From contig DEPC01000068.1 of assembly GCA_002358555.1 (NCBI GenBank), positions 1 through 17,942 of the forward strand: 17,942 bases of DNA. Reading direction: 5' to 3'. This document shows, in pieces, positions 6,406 through 14,921 of this stretch. This DNA is from Hungatella sp. UBA3402. GTDB lineage: Bacteria; Bacillota; Clostridia; Lachnospirales; Lachnospiraceae. The stretch's first letter is position 1; every line of letters starts with the position of its first letter. The notes below the pieces were generated by a model. It ran no database searches. It was not told the origin of the DNA and worked only from the letters and a program-made list of their open reading frames with translations. The translations under genes and the position numbers were made by a program.

Positions 6406-7268
6406 TATCCTGTCACTTTAATTTTTATGCTAGAATGAGTAGGCACTCTGTTTTCTTCTGGAGGAAGCTGCATATAATCTCCATAAATCTGTTCTAGTAC
6501 CTTATCCCAATTCTTAGGCGCCATCAGCATAGTGTCCTCAAAAGGTAAATCCACAACCTCATCATTCCACGATTTCTCAATGGTTACATAGAGAAAATCT
6601 GGCTGATAATTGCTGTAATAGCGCAGATGGCTCTTTCCTTTATTGTCTTTCACTGCCAAAGCATACTGCATCCGACGGATGACTTTCATAGGAATTCGTC
6701 TCCCCACTGCTGCCAAAACAGCCACAAAAATCCGGCTCACCATGCCATATTTAGAATAGTCCAGCTCATAGCGATGTCCCATAGCCAAACCATAAATCAT
6801 TGTATGAAGAGCCTTTGTCCATGCTGCCCGAATTTTACATTCTGGTAAATCATCTTGAATAAACAAATCCACCCACAGATGATTGAGTCTTCCCTCATAA
6901 TACTGCATCTCAGGGTTGTCCTTGTGAGTACTGCTGTTCATATATAAAATTCTTGGAGTGAAATCGTAAAATGCCTTTCCACCCCTTAGCTGATGAGGTT
7001 CTAACAGCTTCATTCCTTTTGGGAGCTCTTTTCTCACTACTTTTGCAAACTTTTCGTAATTCTCCCTAGTAAATGATACATCTGCATCATCATCCCATGG
7101 AATAAACCCTTGATGGCGGACAGCCCCCAAAAGGGTTCCAGAATCTATCAAATACGAAATCCCATATTTTCTACATATGCGGTCAATCTCTTTTAATATT
7201 TTTAAATTGGCCTCATGAACTGCAGCTAACTCATCTTTTTTGTGAAAAACTTCGTCTGTTTCTGGCAT
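6405..7268 (-). CDS. LicD-family phosphotransferase (nucleotidyltransferase fold)
   Basis: The 287-residue protein carries the LicD hallmark: YLIDSGTLLGAVRHQG near residues 39-54, then IPWDDDADV at 56-64, whose acidic cluster is the metal site. LicD proteins transfer phosphocholine, or other phospho-substituents from CDP or lipid donors, to sugars of teichoic acids, capsules and other glycans. No choline uptake or activation genes (licA, licB, licC) are in the window, so the group transferred here is unknown. I chose the ATG at 7266-7268, with AAAGG about 12 bases upstream. A GTG at 7278-7280 overlapping the rfbH stop by four bases (GTGA) would add four residues and also imply translational coupling. 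No signal peptide or membrane segment is evident. The family call is secure. Confidence 0.9.
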   Translation of the reverse strand: MPETDEVFHKKDELAAVHEANLKILKEIDRICRKYGISYLIDSGTLLGAVRHQGFIPWDDDADVSFTRENYEKFAKVVRKELPKGMKLLEPHQLRGGKAFYDFTPRILYMNSSTHKDNPEMQYYEGRLNHLWVDLFIQDDLPECKIRAAWTKALHTMIYGLAMGHRYELDYSKYGMVSRIFVAVLAAVGRRIPMKVIRRMQYALAVKDNKGKSHLRYYSNYQPDFLYVTIEKSWNDEVVDLPFEDTMLMAPKNWDKVLEQIYGDYMQLPPEENRVPTHSSIKIKVTG

Positions 7269-7276
7269 CTGATTTC

Positions 7277-8623
7277 TCACCTTTCTTTCAATACAGCTTC
7301 TCGAATCATCTTGGCCATATAGTCAATCATCTCATCTGTCATTCCTGGATATACCCCCACCCAAAAAGTATCCTTCATGATTCGGTCTGTGACAGCAAGA
7401 TTTCCCACAATTCGGTATCCCTCCCCGCTTGTTCTCATCTGGTCAAAGCAAGGATGTTTTGTTAAATTGCCTGCAAATAGCATCCTAGTCTGGACGCCTT
7501 TTCCTTCTATATACTGCACTACCTGATTGCGGTCTGTTCCCTCCTTGCAGGTAATCAAAAATCCAAACCAACTTGGCCTAGAATTTTCTGCTGCTTTTGG
7601 GAGAATCAACTTATCCTCTAACCCTTGCAATGCTTCATAAAGCCGTTTAAAATTATGGCGTCTTCTCTCTACAAAGGAAGGAAACTTCTCCAACTGGGCA
7701 CAGCCAATGGCAGCCTGCATATCCGTAGCCTTTAAATTATATCCAAAATGGGAATAAACATATTTATGGTCATATCCTAAAGGCAATTCTCCATATTGTC
7801 TATCAAACCGATGTCCACATAGATTGTCCCTTCCAGAAGGGCAGGCACAATCTCGTCCCCAATCCCGAAAAGAACGAATAATCTTATGGAGCAGCGGATT
7901 ATCTGTATATACAGCTCCTCCCTCTCCCATTGTCATATGATGGGGCGGATAGAAGCTGGAAGTTCCGATATCCCCGATTGTTCCAGTAAATTTCTCAGTT
8001 CCATTATCCAAGACATATTTTGACCCCAATGCATCGCAATTATCCTCCACCAGCCACAGATTATGCTTATCACAAAACGCCTTTATCCTTGCTAAATCAA
8101 AGGGATTTCCCAGAGTGTGAGCCAACATAACTGCCTTTGTCTTCTCAGAATAAGCGTTCTCCAACATAGTTACATCAATATTATATTGAGGAATTGTCAC
8201 ATCCACAAACACTGGTACACCTCCATACTGAATCATGGGGGTTACTGTAGTAGGAAATCCTGCTGCCACAGTGATAACTTCATCTCCTCTTTTTATCTGA
8301 CGTTCTCCCAGAAGTGGAGAGGTCAAAGCCATAAATGCCACTAAATTAGCAGAAGAACCAGAATTGACCAGAGAACAATAGTTCACTTCCAGATATTCTG
8401 CCAGCTTCTTCTCAAACTCCTCCGTATATCGTCCAGAGGTCAGCCAAAATTCCAGGGAGCTGTCCACTAAATTTATCATCTCTTGCTTATCATATACCCT
8501 GGACGCATAGGGAATCCTATCCCCCTCTTGATATGATTTCTTTTGATGGAAACGTTCGCAATACTCCCCAACCATTTCCAAAATTTCCTGTTTTGCCTGT
8601 GCTTCTGTTTTCTGTTCAAACAT
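7277..8623 (-). CDS. rfbH: CDP-4-keto-6-deoxy-D-glucose 3-dehydrase (E1), RfbH/DdhC family
   Basis: This 448-residue enzyme removes the C3 hydroxyl of CDP-4-keto-6-deoxyglucose using pyridoxamine phosphate and a [2Fe-2S] cluster, the step that makes 3,6-dideoxyhexoses. It has the DegT/aminotransferase fold, but in SFYPPHHMTMGEGG the cofactor lysine is replaced by histidine (His228), the mark of E1 dehydrases. The iron-sulfur cysteines are visible: Cys196, then Cys259-Ala-Cys261 and Cys269, giving C-X1-C-X7-C as in the Yersinia enzyme, with the first cysteine 62 residues before. Length fits the family. AAAGGA lies 9 bases before the ATG at 8621-8623. It is 66 bases downstream of rfbG and next to licD. 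Its usual electron-transfer partner, the E3 reductase (DdhD/AscD), is not in the window. Confidence 0.95.
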   Translation of the reverse strand: MFEQKTEAQAKQEILEMVGEYCERFHQKKSYQEGDRIPYASRVYDKQEMINLVDSSLEFWLTSGRYTEEFEKKLAEYLEVNYCSLVNSGSSANLVAFMALTSPLLGERQIKRGDEVITVAAGFPTTVTPMIQYGGVPVFVDVTIPQYNIDVTMLENAYSEKTKAVMLAHTLGNPFDLARIKAFCDKHNLWLVEDNCDALGSKYVLDNGTEKFTGTIGDIGTSSFYPPHHMTMGEGGAVYTDNPLLHKIIRSFRDWGRDCACPSGRDNLCGHRFDRQYGELPLGYDHKYVYSHFGYNLKATDMQAAIGCAQLEKFPSFVERRRHNFKRLYEALQGLEDKLILPKAAENSRPSWFGFLITCKEGTDRNQVVQYIEGKGVQTRMLFAGNLTKHPCFDQMRTSGEGYRIVGNLAVTDRIMKDTFWVGVYPGMTDEMIDYMAKMIREAVLKER

Positions 8624-8689
8624 AACCAGTAATCCTTTCCTAGTATGAAAATTATTCGATAGCTGCGAAACTCAAAACAACATATCAAA

Positions 8690-9754
8690 TTAAGCAAAAA
8701 ACTCCTTAATCTGCTTATCCATAACCTCTAAAATTTCCTGTCCATCGAAATATGCTTTGCTCCACTGCACAGTCCAGTTTACTGCCTGTTGGATATCCAT
8801 GCGGGGCTGCCAGCCAAACACCTTTTTAATCTTAGAGCAATCCAGTTTCAGAAAATTTGCCTCATGAGGACCTCCATCATATTGATTGACCCATTTGATT
8901 TTTTCTCCCCAAGCCTCGCAAAATAAGTCCGCCAATGCTCCAGTAGTCACACAATCCCTGTCATCAGGGCCTACATTATAATATCCTGCATACTGCTTAT
9001 CTTCATACTGCTTCATAGCAATGGTCAAATAGATAAATAATGGCTCCAACACATGTTGGTAAGGTCTGATGGAATGTGGATTCCGTACAATGATATCCTT
9101 TCCTACTAAGGCTGCCCGAATACAATCAGGGATAATCCTGTCATTGGCAAAATCTCCACCGCCAATGACATTGCCAGCTCTGGCTGTAGATACCCTGCAG
9201 CTATGATTGTCAAAAAATGATTTCACATAGCTGTGAGTTACCAGTTCTGAACAAGATTTGCTGTTAGAATAAGGGTCATATCCATCTAAAGAATCACATT
9301 CTCTGTATCCATATTCCCATTCTCGATTTTCATAGACTTTATCTGTAGTCACATTGAGACAAGAGCGAACAGAATCTGTGAGGCGTACACATTCCAACAA
9401 ATTCACAGTTCCCATAACATTAGTCTCATAAGTGTACACTGGTTCTTTATAGGAATCCCGCACAATAGGCTGAGCTGCCAGATGCAGTACAATCTCCGGT
9501 TGAACTTCCTTAAATACTTGTTTTAAATGTTCCAAATCCTTGATATCTCCTATTATGCTGTCCATAAACTCTCCCAGCCCAGCTCCATAAAATAAACTGG
9601 GGGTTGTAGGAGGCTCTTTGGCATAGCCTGTCACTTCTGCGCCCATTTTCATCAAAATCCGGCATAGCCAGGACCCCTTAAATCCTGTATGCCCTGTAAC
9701 CAGCACTCTTTTTCCTTTATAAAACCTGCAAAATGTTTCCCAGGTATCTGCCAT
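8690..9754 (-). CDS. rfbG: CDP-glucose 4,6-dehydratase
   Basis: This NAD-dependent short-chain dehydrogenase converts CDP-D-glucose to CDP-4-keto-6-deoxy-D-glucose, the substrate of RfbH. Counting from the upstream ATG at 9796, the nucleotide-binding loop is VTGHTGFKGSW at 33-43, a sequence typical of RfbG/DdhB, and the catalytic YxxxK is Tyr176-Lys180, with TTDK (150-153) providing the Thr and Asp used in dehydration. I prefer the ATG at 9752-9754 (354 residues) because family members begin only about 8-13 residues before GKRVxVTG; AAAGGA lies about 12 bases upstream. The ATG at 9794-9796 has only a poorly spaced GGAG. The gene follows rfbF closely, in the same order as in Salmonella and Yersinia O-antigen clusters. 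Confidence 0.95.
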   Translation of the reverse strand: MADTWETFCRFYKGKRVLVTGHTGFKGSWLCRILMKMGAEVTGYAKEPPTTPSLFYGAGLGEFMDSIIGDIKDLEHLKQVFKEVQPEIVLHLAAQPIVRDSYKEPVYTYETNVMGTVNLLECVRLTDSVRSCLNVTTDKVYENREWEYGYRECDSLDGYDPYSNSKSCSELVTHSYVKSFFDNHSCRVSTARAGNVIGGGDFANDRIIPDCIRAALVGKDIIVRNPHSIRPYQHVLEPLFIYLTIAMKQYEDKQYAGYYNVGPDDRDCVTTGALADLFCEAWGEKIKWVNQYDGGPHEANFLKLDCSKIKKVFGWQPRMDIQQAVNWTVQWSKAYFDGQEILEVMDKQIKEFFA

Positions 9755-9806
9755 TTTTTCTAACCATCCTTTTCTCTGTCTTTCATTTTTAGACATATCC
9801 TAGCAA

Positions 9807-10583
9807 TCAATTTCTCCACACCTTCCATGGCGCTTTTCCACTCTGCCATAATTCTTCGAGTTTCTTCATCTCCCGCTGAGTATCCATACATTGCCAGAAT
9901 CCGTCATGATGATATCCCATCAACTGTCCTTCAGCCGCCAACCTCTGCAGCGGCTCCTGTTCAAATACCGTGGAATCATCTTCCAAATAATTAAAAATTT
10001 CTGGATTCATCACCATAAATCCGCCATTGATAAGGCTTGCATCTGCTTCTTTCTTTTCTCGGAAGGAGCGCACCATATGGTCTGCACCAATATCCAAAAC
10101 GCCTTTCATCTGTGCAAGACTCACTGTAGTAATCGTAGCGATTTTTCCATGCTTCTTATGAAACTCTAAAAGAGCATTCAAATCTACATTGCACACCCCA
10201 TCTCCATAAGTCAACATAAATGGTTCCTGTCCAATAAATGGCTGAATCCGTTTCACTCTTCCTCCAGTCATTGTATTGAGTCCTGTATCTACCAAAGTCA
10301 CTTTCCAGGGTTCTGCATAGTTATTATGAACCTCCATCTGATTATTTGCCAAATCAAAAGTCACATCAGAGGTATGAAGAAAATAATCGGCAAAAAATTC
10401 TTTTACTACATACTGCTTATATCCTAGACAGATTACAAATTCATGAAACCCAAACTCTGAATAATACTTCATAATATGCCAGAGAATCGGCTTTTCTCCA
10501 ATTTCAATCATAGGCTTTGGCTTCAAATGGCTCTGTTCACTAATGCGGCTCCCAAACCCTCCAGCTAGAATTACTACCTTCAT
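9807..10583 (-). CDS. rfbF: Glucose-1-phosphate cytidylyltransferase
   Basis: This enzyme joins CTP and alpha-D-glucose 1-phosphate to give CDP-glucose, the entry point to CDP-linked 3,6-dideoxyhexoses. At 258 residues it has the usual length. AGGFGSRISE (7-16) is the nucleotide-binding loop, KPKPMIEIG (21-29) the following signature, and LTYGDGVCNVDL the metal-binding Asp region. LVDTGLNTMTGGRVKRI is characteristic of RfbF rather than of glucose-1-phosphate thymidylyltransferases. The ATG at 10581-10583 has AAAGGAG 9 bases upstream. It is the first gene of the rfbF-rfbG-rfbH trio and has a candidate promoter of its own about 50 bases upstream, so the trio may be expressed in part independently of the heptose genes. 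Confidence 0.96.
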   Translation of the reverse strand: MKVVILAGGFGSRISEQSHLKPKPMIEIGEKPILWHIMKYYSEFGFHEFVICLGYKQYVVKEFFADYFLHTSDVTFDLANNQMEVHNNYAEPWKVTLVDTGLNTMTGGRVKRIQPFIGQEPFMLTYGDGVCNVDLNALLEFHKKHGKIATITTVSLAQMKGVLDIGADHMVRSFREKKEADASLINGGFMVMNPEIFNYLEDDSTVFEQEPLQRLAAEGQLMGYHHDGFWQCMDTQREMKKLEELWQSGKAPWKVWRN

Positions 10584-10628
10584 TTGTCTTATCTCCTTTT
10601 CTGGACTCTCATATGTTCTTTTTTCTCT

Positions 10629-10657
10629 CTTATAATTTTTTATTCTGTCTCAAACAA
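10629..10657 (-). promoter_or_regulatory. Candidate internal promoter for the rfbFGH part
   Basis: In the 101-base gap before rfbF, the minus strand has TTGTTT (10652-10657), a 17-base spacer and TATAAG (10629-10634). The leader would be about 40 bases, with the Shine-Dalgarno of rfbF inside it. Both boxes deviate slightly from consensus. Confidence 0.4.
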
Positions 10658-10684
10658 CAGGATTCTTCGCCTGCAATATATCTC

Positions 10685-12106
10685 TTATTCTCTAAAAATA
10701 TTTAACTGATGCTCTTTCAAGATTTCCAATGCATTGCGCACCTCCTGGCCTCCTTCTGGCCTGCTCATATGATACTCAAATCCAGCCCTCAATTCTTCAT
10801 CTGTCCGGTTTTCAAAATCAAGAGCCAATGCAGCACGGTTAGCGCAGGCTTCCTTTCTTGCTGGAGCCTTTTTCCATTCATCTCTTGTAGTATATATATT
10901 TCCAACCAACAATATCATAAGCATAGCTGTCATAAAACTACAACACCATACTGTTTTAAGTTTTTGTTGTCTATTCCTGTTTCTATTTACGTTTTGGGCT
11001 ATCCTCTTCCATACTAGAGCAAAGGTCAACACAATCCCTATAATTCCTGTCTGGAACTGAAGGGCATATCGAGAGGACATTCCATAATCTTCTCTTAAAA
11101 ATACCCATCGAGAGAGCATCACAAGCAAATGATTGATTCCTCCAGCCCAGATAAGAATAAGTGGAAATATGGTTTCTTCATAGATTTTATAATGCCATTG
11201 CATCCACAGAGCCAATAGATAAGCTCCTATTACCAATAGTCCCAAAATAAAATAGGGAAGATTACTGGAAAACATCGCCTGGGCTGATTCCACCCCCACT
11301 ACCATCGAAGAAAATGATTTGATTAAAAATCGAACAAAAAATCCTGGAGTATCAAGAAGCTGTGCTGTCAATGGAACCTCAGCAATCCCGAGCTTTTCTG
11401 GTTCTGCCAGAGAACTGCTCCACATATATAGAAGAAGCGGAATGAAAGCTGATATTCCATAGAACATATAATTTTTATCCCATATTCCCTTTTGTACTTT
11501 TTTAAGAACAGCACAAAGAGCATAGGCAAGCAAAAGCACTGCAGTATAACTAGCACAATATGGTCCAGCCACTGCCAAAGTCAATATCCAGGGAAGTACT
11601 AAAAGACATATATGATTTTTTTGCCCTTTAGAACTACTTTCTTTCTCTGACCACACTTCCTCCAACACTAAATAGTGATAATAAAATCCTACAAAGGCTA
11701 AAAAATGTATCCAACCACTGCCATTTATCATCATTTCCCATTTGTTTAAGCTGAATATAATTGCCATGAGACAGCAAAACCAAAGAGAACTAATATCCTT
11801 TTTTATACAATAAGAAGCTATAAAAACTGCAGATGCACCAAGGGAGAGTATTCCAAGAACCTGGTCGAATCTGATGCGGTAATCAAACAACATCACATTG
11901 ATAATTCGAGCCAGATAATTTAAAGGGATTCGGGTGAGAATATCCCCTACAAAAAATTTATCTGGATTCCATACATCTGGCAGATAACTGTTTACCAAAC
12001 GCATATAGTCAGAATACACGACATCTACAAAGGCTTCCTTCACATACCATAAGCCAAAAACTGTGCCAATCAGAGGCAAAAGATAATACCATTTTCTAGT
12101 TTTCAT
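10685..12106 (-). CDS. Polytopic membrane protein, GT-C glycosyltransferase-like or polymerase-like
   Basis: I do not recognise the exact family. The 473-residue protein opens with a membrane segment (about 7-25) followed by an outward loop with VVYSDYMRLVNSYLPD, whose Asp is placed like the catalytic acidic residue in the first outer loop of GT-C glycosyltransferases. About ten to eleven further hydrophobic segments follow, up to about residue 405, then a charged C-terminal tail of about 65 residues that is probably soluble. Within a glycan locus such proteins are either lipid-phosphate-sugar-dependent glycosyltransferases acting on the outer face or Wzy-type polymerases. GAGGA is 7 bases before the ATG at 12104-12106, and only 17 bases separate it from the preceding membrane-protein gene, so the two are surely cotranscribed and may work together. 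Confidence 0.72.
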   Translation of the reverse strand: MKTRKWYYLLPLIGTVFGLWYVKEAFVDVVYSDYMRLVNSYLPDVWNPDKFFVGDILTRIPLNYLARIINVMLFDYRIRFDQVLGILSLGASAVFIASYCIKKDISSLWFCCLMAIIFSLNKWEMMINGSGWIHFLAFVGFYYHYLVLEEVWSEKESSSKGQKNHICLLVLPWILTLAVAGPYCASYTAVLLLAYALCAVLKKVQKGIWDKNYMFYGISAFIPLLLYMWSSSLAEPEKLGIAEVPLTAQLLDTPGFFVRFLIKSFSSMVVGVESAQAMFSSNLPYFILGLLVIGAYLLALWMQWHYKIYEETIFPLILIWAGGINHLLVMLSRWVFLREDYGMSSRYALQFQTGIIGIVLTFALVWKRIAQNVNRNRNRQQKLKTVWCCSFMTAMLMILLVGNIYTTRDEWKKAPARKEACANRAALALDFENRTDEELRAGFEYHMSRPEGGQEVRNALEILKEHQLNIFRE

Positions 12107-12123
12107 TTTAATTCCTCTTACAG

Positions 12124-13980
12124 CTAATCTGCGGTGATTTGCACCATCATAGAAAATCTCTTTTCTCCCCTCTGTTCTTGTGCATCCTGCAGATAAAAAT
12201 TATTTTCAAAATCCAATTCTACAATATCATACGGTTTGACTTCAAGCTGCACATGAGTAATATTTTCTATAATATCTACTGTTTTAGCTAAATCTCCATC
12301 TTGATAAATCTTGGTCTGTTCATGACCACTCATAGCACCAGGATACAAAAACTGCATTCGGATAATGCCGGTTTCTCCTGCCATGACCCGTATTTTGGCA
12401 CTCTCATCCATCCATCCATCACTGTAATAGCCATATACTGGCTCACATTTCAAAATGCGCACTGCTTCTGTAATGTCCTGATAACTGTGGAAAGCTGGCT
12501 CCTCTCTTAGAACCAACATATTGTTGGTTACTTGACCAAAATCTCGGATACTGTCCACAAAAATCACCTGAGTTCCCTCTGCTTTGCGTTCTTTATCAAA
12601 TACCTTAAAAAATGTTTCTGCATAAAAATCACTAACCTTATAACTATTTTTTAGGATATAAATTTTCTTTCCGAAAATGTCCTTCCCATATTTTTCAAAG
12701 GTTTCCTCTGCCAAGGAATTATACTGTTGCTGGGTATTCCAATAATATAAATTGGGGAACTTGTCTCGATAATAAGTCTCCACTGGAATCATCAACATAG
12801 TATAGACCAAAAGCATAGCTGTACAGGCAATCGCCCTATTATAATCTGGAAGACGATGAAGCAGCGAATCTGCCTTTTCTGGGATAGGCTGAACAATCAC
12901 TCCACACATATATGCCATCCACAGCCAAGAAGCAGTCATAGATACATAAACCCATCGCACCTCAACCCGAATTGTAACACTTGAACAAGCAATACAAGCT
13001 CCTATAAATAAAATAAATAACAAACTATTTCTAAAAATAATTCTTCGGTCCCATCTGCTCCTTATTATCCTTGCCACAAATTGTAGCAAAACAGCTAAAA
13101 TCATCAAGTCTGCGCCTATTATGAGAACCTTTATCCACTTAGAGGATTCTTTCCAACTTAGGGCACTTAAATAACTTCCCCCAGTATTGATTCCAAAAAT
13201 ATATAAAACCTGCTGCAACGCAAACTTTATTACCTGTCTCAAATTCCATGTATCTGCTACATCGGTTCCCCCTGTTCCAGCCGGCAATACGGTTCCAATG
13301 GTCGCCAGACGTATTAGCTGTACTACAGCAAATATAGCCAATGGCAACAGCCATTCCCACAACTTTTTATTCCTTTTTATCAGCAGAGCCATATAAAGTA
13401 ATGGAAGCAGAACCATATATCGCTCATGGATAAAGCACACTAAAAAGTATAATCCATTTGCTGTCCAAAACCAGCCAAGCTGATGACCTGGCTCATTGAT
13501 ATATTCATAGAGACAATAAAGAATTCCTATGGCAGCCCATAATGCCAAAGATTCCATAAGCCCGCAGACTTGAGAAATCTGATAATAGGACATTCTGGAA
13601 AGGAGATATAAAAGTCCGCAAAGGAAACCAATGACCTTATTGGCAGATAATTTTCTTCCAAACCTACATACAGTGTAGGCAATAGCTCCATTGAGCAGAA
13701 TGTTGATAGGCACAAACCAATTTACATGGTTTCCCACCAATCCCATTTCCAAATATGCGGCCAGATAGTAGATAAATCGAAATCTAGTGCTTCCAATAGG
13801 AAATACAAATTCTTGAAAGGTCTGCTCTCCGTAACAGGACCATAAATATAAATCGTCCATGAACAATCCTCGAATTTGAATTCCAGTATTGATAAAAAAT
13901 GCAAAGGCTAGCAAAAGCCCTGCGGTAATCACCTCATCTTTCCATCGGTAGCGCCAGATATTGGCACGTTTTTCTTCCAT
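12124..13980 (-). CDS. Large polytopic membrane protein with soluble C-terminal domain, GT-C-like
   Basis: The 618-residue protein begins at the ATG at 13978-13980, chosen because AGGAGG lies exactly 8 bases upstream; the frame is open for 56 more codons, but that part does not look like protein. After the first membrane segment (about 17-36) comes RGLFMDDLYLW with Asp42-Asp43, in the position of the acidic catalytic motif of GT-C enzymes. About ten more hydrophobic segments follow, to about residue 420, including FIHERYMVLLPLLY. The last roughly 190 residues are soluble and probably extracytoplasmic, rich in Tyr, Asp and alternating strands. This layout matches lipid-linked-sugar glycosyltransferases of the PMT/ArnT type, but I cannot assign a family or substrate. 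A hairpin with a T run (14086-14120) precedes it. It is cotranscribed with the next, smaller membrane protein. Confidence 0.75.
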   Translation of the reverse strand: MEEKRANIWRYRWKDEVITAGLLLAFAFFINTGIQIRGLFMDDLYLWSCYGEQTFQEFVFPIGSTRFRFIYYLAAYLEMGLVGNHVNWFVPINILLNGAIAYTVCRFGRKLSANKVIGFLCGLLYLLSRMSYYQISQVCGLMESLALWAAIGILYCLYEYINEPGHQLGWFWTANGLYFLVCFIHERYMVLLPLLYMALLIKRNKKLWEWLLPLAIFAVVQLIRLATIGTVLPAGTGGTDVADTWNLRQVIKFALQQVLYIFGINTGGSYLSALSWKESSKWIKVLIIGADLMILAVLLQFVARIIRSRWDRRIIFRNSLLFILFIGACIACSSVTIRVEVRWVYVSMTASWLWMAYMCGVIVQPIPEKADSLLHRLPDYNRAIACTAMLLVYTMLMIPVETYYRDKFPNLYYWNTQQQYNSLAEETFEKYGKDIFGKKIYILKNSYKVSDFYAETFFKVFDKERKAEGTQVIFVDSIRDFGQVTNNMLVLREEPAFHSYQDITEAVRILKCEPVYGYYSDGWMDESAKIRVMAGETGIIRMQFLYPGAMSGHEQTKIYQDGDLAKTVDIIENITHVQLEVKPYDIVELDFENNFYLQDAQEQRGEKRFSMMVQITAD

Positions 13981-14085
13981 GCAGTGTTCCTCCTGCTTCT
14001 TAAAATGTAACCATTCAGATTCCTTACTATAAAAGTTCCATGCTAATATTTCAGCGAACTTTTGAAATTTTAGTGTAGAAAAAGA

Positions 14086-14120
14086 TTCACCTGTTATGTT
14101 GGTTGGGGATTGAAGGTGAA
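14086..14120 (-). terminator. Terminator-like hairpin between the GT2 gene and the large membrane protein
   Basis: On the minus strand TTCACCT and AGGTGAA form a perfect 7-bp stem (14114-14120 with 14086-14092), extendable by one G-U pair, and are followed at once by TCTTTTTCTAC. The loop is long (21 bases) and the stem short, so termination would be partial at best; a role as attenuator inside the operon is possible. It lies in the 152-base gap after the glycosyltransferase stop. Confidence 0.35.
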
Positions 14121-14132
14121 CGGAAGGGGGAT

Positions 14133-14921
14133 TTACTGATAATTCCAATAAGCCATCTGATATACTTTCATGAGTGCAGCTGCAATTTGTCTAGGCCACA
14201 TTTTTTCAAACATCTGCTGTTCTTCCTGTTCCCTGCGATGGTTTTTAATGCATTCTTTTGTTGCCGCCCCATTGTGAATCCGATAATATAATAATGGTTT
14301 CTCCACACATACAAATCGCCCTGGCTGGTCTGCCAACTTTCTCATACATTCCCAGTCCAGCACATATCCATAACCACCAGAAAACAAGGGCAAATCAACC
14401 AATGCTTTTTGATAACTGCATGAAGGACACATAACTGGATTTCCCAAAATCAGTCCACTCTTTTTCACAATGCTAAGATGACACAACCCCTTTATCCTCC
14501 ACGGAAAACGCAGTATCTTTTTCACCAACTCAACTGCACCACCCCATGCAATTTTTTCTTTCTTGATAAGAACTCCATCGCTCATAAATACAGTCATATC
14601 AGGATAACGGCTGGCTGCCTTAGAAAGCTCCTCCACATAATGTCTGCTATACAAATCATCTTGATGAGCAATCGTGACAAATCTGCTTTCTGCCTTTTGT
14701 ATGGCATAGTTCCAGTCTTCCTGGATATTACTCTCCCCTTTCCTTATATAAAGGGGAATTTCCTGCTCTTTTAATACTTTTTCCAGCCATGGACTTGGAG
14801 TTGATGTGGTACAAATAATTCTTGTAGGCACAGTCTGAGCCTTCAGCGAACGTATACAAGCTCTTAAATAAGGAGACTTCCCATAAGCACAAATAACAAA
14901 GGTATGAAATCTCAAATTCAT
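14133..14921 (-). CDS. Family 2 glycosyltransferase (GT-A fold)
   Basis: The 262-residue protein starts with a beta strand and FVICAYGKSPYLRACIRSL (8-26), the nucleotide-binding start of family 2 glycosyltransferases. NIQEDWNYAIQKA (65-77) and FVTIAHQDDLY (81-91) with Asp88-Asp89 form the expected core and metal-binding acidic pair. GYVLDWECMRKLA further on is the usual acceptor-side helix. No membrane segment is seen, so it probably acts at the inner face of the membrane on a lipid-linked glycan. The ATG at 14919-14921 is chosen because it overlaps the gmhA stop by one base (TAATG) and GGAGG lies about 12 bases upstream inside gmhA; this predicts translational coupling. An in-frame start ten codons upstream is less likely. 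Its place directly after the heptose genes makes a heptosyl donor a plausible but unproven guess. Confidence 0.88.
   Translation of the reverse strand: MNLRFHTFVICAYGKSPYLRACIRSLKAQTVPTRIICTTSTPSPWLEKVLKEQEIPLYIRKGESNIQEDWNYAIQKAESRFVTIAHQDDLYSRHYVEELSKAASRYPDMTVFMSDGVLIKKEKIAWGGAVELVKKILRFPWRIKGLCHLSIVKKSGLILGNPVMCPSCSYQKALVDLPLFSGGYGYVLDWECMRKLADQPGRFVCVEKPLLYYRIHNGAATKECIKNHRREQEEQQMFEKMWPRQIAAALMKVYQMAYWNYQ

Noticed and set aside
7277..8623. Plain sugar aminotransferase (DegT type)
   Set aside because: The cofactor lysine is replaced by His228 and the four iron-sulfur cysteines are present, which fits the 3-dehydrase E1.
13981..14148. 56-codon N-terminal extension of the large membrane protein
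   Set aside because: AGGAGG stands 8 bases before the internal ATG at 13980, the extension does not look like protein, and it contains the terminator-like hairpin.
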